Source: an uncultured Clostridia bacterium
GTDB taxonomy: Bacteria > Bacillota > Clostridia > Lachnospirales > Lachnospiraceae
Direction of reading: 5' to 3'
Length of the DNA: 41,356 nucleotides
NCBI GenBank assembly: GCA_946629525.1
Contig: CAMOXU010000009.1
Coordinates: 1-41,356, forward strand
The notes beneath the pieces were generated by a model, which saw only the letters and a program-made list of their open reading frames with translations, was not told the origin of the DNA and made no database searches. Made by a program: the position numbers and the translations under genes. How positions within the stretch are numbered: the first letter of the stretch is position 1; every line of letters starts with the position of its first letter. Positions 39,165 to 41,356 of the stretch are shown here, in pieces.

Positions 39165-40868
39165 ATGAAAATCACTGAATATACATACGAAGAAATGCAG
39201 CGTTTCCTCGACGTGATGAGCGGCATCTATTCATCACTTCGTCTGGTCGATCCGAGAGAGTGCAGGGAGGTCCTGCTCACGGGAGATGGGAAGCTCTCTT
39301 ATGGAGAGAGCTGCTTTTCCATATGGGGAAAGCAGAAGAGATGCAATAACTGCAGCAGCTATCGCTCCGGGCAGAGCGGCCAGCGCTTCATCAAGGAGGA
39401 GCCGTATGAGGATGAATTTATCACGGTCCAGTCTGTCCCTGTCCGGCTGCGTCTGGACAGCGGAGAGGTCCTCAGTCTCGTCCTTGAGCTTTTGATGGCT
39501 CATGGGGAGGATACCGGAGCCAGAGTCGTTTACACCGGAAAAGAGGAGCCTCAGGATGAGGAGATTTATGCGGATCATGCGGTCACACACGATCTCCTGA
39601 CAAGACTCTACAACCGGGAAGGCTTTTACATGGCTGTCCGCCGTGCGCTTGCGGATCATCCCGCGGAGCCGTGGTATATTCTTGTCGTCAATATCCGCCA
39701 TTTCAAGCTCCTGAACAGTCTTTTCGGGAAGGAGAAGGGCAACGAGGTTCTTCTCGACATTTCTTCCGCGCTCACCGGCGGCTGCGGAAGAGGAGCGGTC
39801 TGCGGACGACTGGAGAGCGATCATTTTGCTGTCTGCATGCACAGGTATGAGTTCAGTGAACGGCGCATGTCCCGGATGATCAGGGATATCGAGAACCGCT
39901 TTGACAGCAGTGTTTTCAGTCTGCATATTCACATGGGTGTGTACGAGGTCAAGGACCGCTCGATCGCGGTATCCGCCATGTGCGACCGCGCGAATCTGGC
40001 GATCCGGTCGATCGAGAACAGCAGCGAGCGGAGCATTGCATTTTTCACGGAGGAAATGCTCTCGGAAATGCTGAAAGAGCAGCAGGTCGTGAGCAGCTTT
40101 GAGAAGGCCATCGGCACAAAGCAGATCAAACTGTTCCTGCAGCCGGTCTTCGATCTGGAAGGGAATGCGGTCGGTGCCGAGGCGAGGGCCCGCTGGGTCA
40201 AATCGAACGGGGATACGCTGAAGCCCGATGACTTCAGGGAAATTCTTGAAAAGACGGAACTGATCGCGCGCCTCGACGAGAGCGTCTGGGAGCTGGCGAT
40301 CAAAATGCTCCACATCTGGAAGGAGCGCGGACGGGATGATATCCAGATCTCGGTCAAGATCTCCGGGCAGGATTTCTTCTACATCGACGTCGCGAGATCC
40401 ATCACCAATATGGCGCGGTGGTATGGCGTGAGCCCCGAGAATCTGCACCTTGATATCACCGGCATGGCGATGCTTGCCGGCTACCGGGAGATCCTCCGGT
40501 CGATCAGCCGTCTCCGCCGGGAAGGATTCAGTGTCGGCATCGACGAGTTCGGGGCCGGATTTACATCTCTCGGGATCCTCAGGGACGTGAAGGCGGATCG
40601 GCTGCGGCTGAATATGGACTTTATCGAGGGCAGCGAGATCGGCTATCGCGGCGAGATCATCCTCAATTCGATCGTCGGTCTGGGCCGCGAGCTCGGTATG
40701 AAGGTCCTTGCGAGCGGAGTGGAAAATGAAGAACAGAGGAAGCTCCTCACGGAAATGGGGTGCAACCTTTTTGAGGGATCTCTTTTTGCAAATCCGATGA
40801 CAGCCAACGAGTTCGAGAGGAAGTACGTGAGGAAGGAAGAATCTTCTGCGGAAGAATCTTTTCATTGA
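39165..40868 (+). CDS. Degenerate GGDEF-EAL protein with N-terminal PAS-like Cys domain
   Basis: A 567-aa cytoplasmic protein; ATG 39165 follows GGGTGGGAGATA. Residues ~1-125 are a PAS-like domain with a Cys cluster (CFSIWGKQKRCNNCSSY), a type frequent in clostridial signalling proteins. Residues ~145-305 are a GGDEF domain in outline (HDLLTRLYNREGFYMAVRRA) whose active site reads RLESDHF instead of GGDEF. Residues ~315-560 are an EAL domain in which EAL is EAR (GAEARARW), the Asn of SVNxS is Lys (SVKIS), the E-x-T-E block is DITGM, and the EGVE Glu is Ser (ASGVEN); the DFG loop is DEFGAGFTSL. Key metal ligands are therefore lost in both domains. It is probably a c-di-GMP or protein-binding module without cyclase or phosphodiesterase activity. 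It precedes the STAS gene, which has its own promoter. Confidence 0.9.
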   Translation: MKITEYTYEEMQRFLDVMSGIYSSLRLVDPRECREVLLTGDGKLSYGESCFSIWGKQKRCNNCSSYRSGQSGQRFIKEEPYEDEFITVQSVPVRLRLDSGEVLSLVLELLMAHGEDTGARVVYTGKEEPQDEEIYADHAVTHDLLTRLYNREGFYMAVRRALADHPAEPWYILVVNIRHFKLLNSLFGKEKGNEVLLDISSALTGGCGRGAVCGRLESDHFAVCMHRYEFSERRMSRMIRDIENRFDSSVFSLHIHMGVYEVKDRSIAVSAMCDRANLAIRSIENSSERSIAFFTEEMLSEMLKEQQVVSSFEKAIGTKQIKLFLQPVFDLEGNAVGAEARARWVKSNGDTLKPDDFREILEKTELIARLDESVWELAIKMLHIWKERGRDDIQISVKISGQDFFYIDVARSITNMARWYGVSPENLHLDITGMAMLAGYREILRSISRLRREGFSVGIDEFGAGFTSLGILRDVKADRLRLNMDFIEGSEIGYRGEIILNSIVGLGRELGMKVLASGVENEEQRKLLTEMGCNLFEGSLFANPMTANEFERKYVRKEESSAEESFH

Positions 40869-40875
40869 AAGGTGT

Positions 40876-40903
40876 TTGCAAATTTCGTAAAACAAGGTAT
40901 ACT
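40876..40903 (+). promoter_or_regulatory. SigA-type promoter of the STAS gene
   Basis: -35 TTGCAA (40876-40881), 16-nt spacer, -10 TATACT (40898-40903). It starts right after the GGDEF-EAL stop codon, so the STAS gene can be made independently. Confidence 0.8.
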
Positions 40904-40938
40904 TGAATAGGATCATAGACTGATTATGGAGGTTCATC

Positions 40939-41235
40939 ATGACAATAAATAAGACCGTTGAAGGCGGAAAGCTTATAATTGCTCCGGAAGGAAGACTTGA
41001 TACCATGACATCACCGCAGCTCGACGCGGAACTTGACAACTCCCTTAAGGGAGTCAGCGAGCTTGTATTTGATTTTGCGGGTCTTGATTATATTTCATCC
41101 GCCGGGCTCCGTGTCCTTCTTAAGGCTCAGAAGGCTATGAACAGGCAGGGAAGCATGGTCATCCGCAATGTCAGTGATGAAATTCGTGATATTTTTGATG
41201 TGACAGGATTCCTGGATATCATGACGATCGAATAA
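40939..41235 (+). CDS. STAS-domain anti-sigma-factor antagonist
   Basis: A 98-aa single-domain cytoplasmic protein with TGGAGG before the ATG. It has the SpoIIAA/RsbV layout: LIIAPEGRLDTMTSPQLDAE (12-31), ELVFDFAGLDYISSAGLRVL (41-60) including the conserved phosphorylatable Ser region, and a C-terminal VSDEIRDIFDVTGFLDIMTI. In the partner-switch mechanism the unphosphorylated form binds an anti-sigma kinase and releases a sigma factor or other target. No kinase (RsbW/SpoIIAB type) or PP2C phosphatase gene is present in this window, so the partner is encoded elsewhere. Its low GC relative to flanks is slight. It ends with a terminator pair. Confidence 0.93.
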   Translation: MTINKTVEGGKLIIAPEGRLDTMTSPQLDAELDNSLKGVSELVFDFAGLDYISSAGLRVLLKAQKAMNRQGSMVIRNVSDEIRDIFDVTGFLDIMTIE

Positions 41236-41265
41236 GAAGACAGTTGCGCTCATGGAATTTAGACG

Positions 41266-41309
41266 GCTGCTGTATCGGCTTCAGGATGACCGATGCAGCA
41301 GCTTTTTTT
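41266..41309 (+). terminator. Rho-independent terminator of the STAS gene
   Basis: GCTGCTGTATCGG pairs with CCGATGCAGCAGC around CTTCAGGATGA, followed by seven T. Confidence 0.93.
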
Positions 41310-41345
41310 GTGTAATAGGAAACTTCGTTTCCTATTACACAAAAA
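41305..41345. terminator. Perfect 19-bp inverted repeat, likely second or bidirectional terminator
   Basis: TTTTTGTGTAATAGGAAAC (41305-41323) and GTTTCCTATTACACAAAAA (41327-41345) are perfect arms with a TTC loop. The T-run of the first terminator is part of its left arm, so the two structures compete. A gene entering from the right, outside the window, could also end here. Confidence 0.6.
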
Positions 41346-41356
41346 CGCTCCGCGAG

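Noticed and set aside
1-41356. Integrated mobile element, prophage or conjugative element
   Set aside because: No integrase, transposase, phage structural or conjugation genes and no flanking tRNA or att-like direct repeats were found.

Overview
The window looks like chromosomal DNA of a GC-rich anaerobic Bacillota, most probably class Clostridia and plausibly Lachnospiraceae. This is an inference from gene content, not a placement: strong Gram-positive ribosome-binding sites, a TPP-riboswitch-controlled ECF S component (ThiT), YitT/DUF2179, DUF4190, DUF4358, LRR_5 and DHHW families, an orphan LytS/YesM-type kinase, a STAS protein, and Fe-S oxidoreductases. I see no rRNA, tRNA, CRISPR array, phage or transposase gene.

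Layout. 1-5.6 kb: a large Fe-S/FAD oxidoreductase, a secreted OmpA-domain protein and an FMN reductase. 6.1-12.3 kb: a surface metallo-beta-lactamase (ComEC-like) protein with long low-complexity linkers, an iron-type alcohol dehydrogenase divergent from a cupin plus an MglB-like lipoprotein, and a BrkB/YihY membrane protein. 12.3-17.6 kb: a truncated 4Fe-4S remnant, thiT with its TPP riboswitch, a LolA-like anchored protein, a DUF349 coiled-coil protein and a YitT permease-like protein. 17.7-22.5 kb: a 67-bp tandem repeat, then a three-gene set (membrane protein with a possible GrpE-like tail, membrane-anchored Hsp70-like ATPase, HerA/DUF853 ATPase). 23-24.8 kb: Na/Pi cotransporter with PhoU domain. 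25.3-30.3 kb: a surface polysaccharide O-acetylation cassette (SGNH, DUF4358, MBOAT, DHHW). 30.4-31.5 kb: an acyl-CoA thioesterase and a miniature GT2-like protein. 31.9-38.9 kb: a one-direction series of an Xre-HD protein resembling a SpoT-type hydrolase, a TetR regulator, a sensor kinase, an LRR_5 protein, a tiny Cys-rich ORF, a VWA/putative metallopeptidase protein and a MoxR-like AAA ATPase. 39-41.3 kb: a degenerate GGDEF-EAL protein and a STAS anti-sigma-factor antagonist.

The strongest candidates for under-described biology are (i) the Xre-HD fusion, which would link an alarmone hydrolase fold to DNA binding; (ii) the Hsp70-like/GrpE-like/HerA trio; (iii) the kinase-LRR-VWA-MoxR series; (iv) a doubly degenerate GGDEF-EAL protein beside STAS; and (v) two families of short interspersed repeats with opposite positional habits: one lies about 20-50 nt upstream of start codons, the other starts at or near terminator T-tracts or gene ends.

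Start codons were moved from the longest open frame to the ATG/GTG with the best ribosome-binding site where the sequence supports it. All family calls come from reading the protein sequences; no database search was possible.
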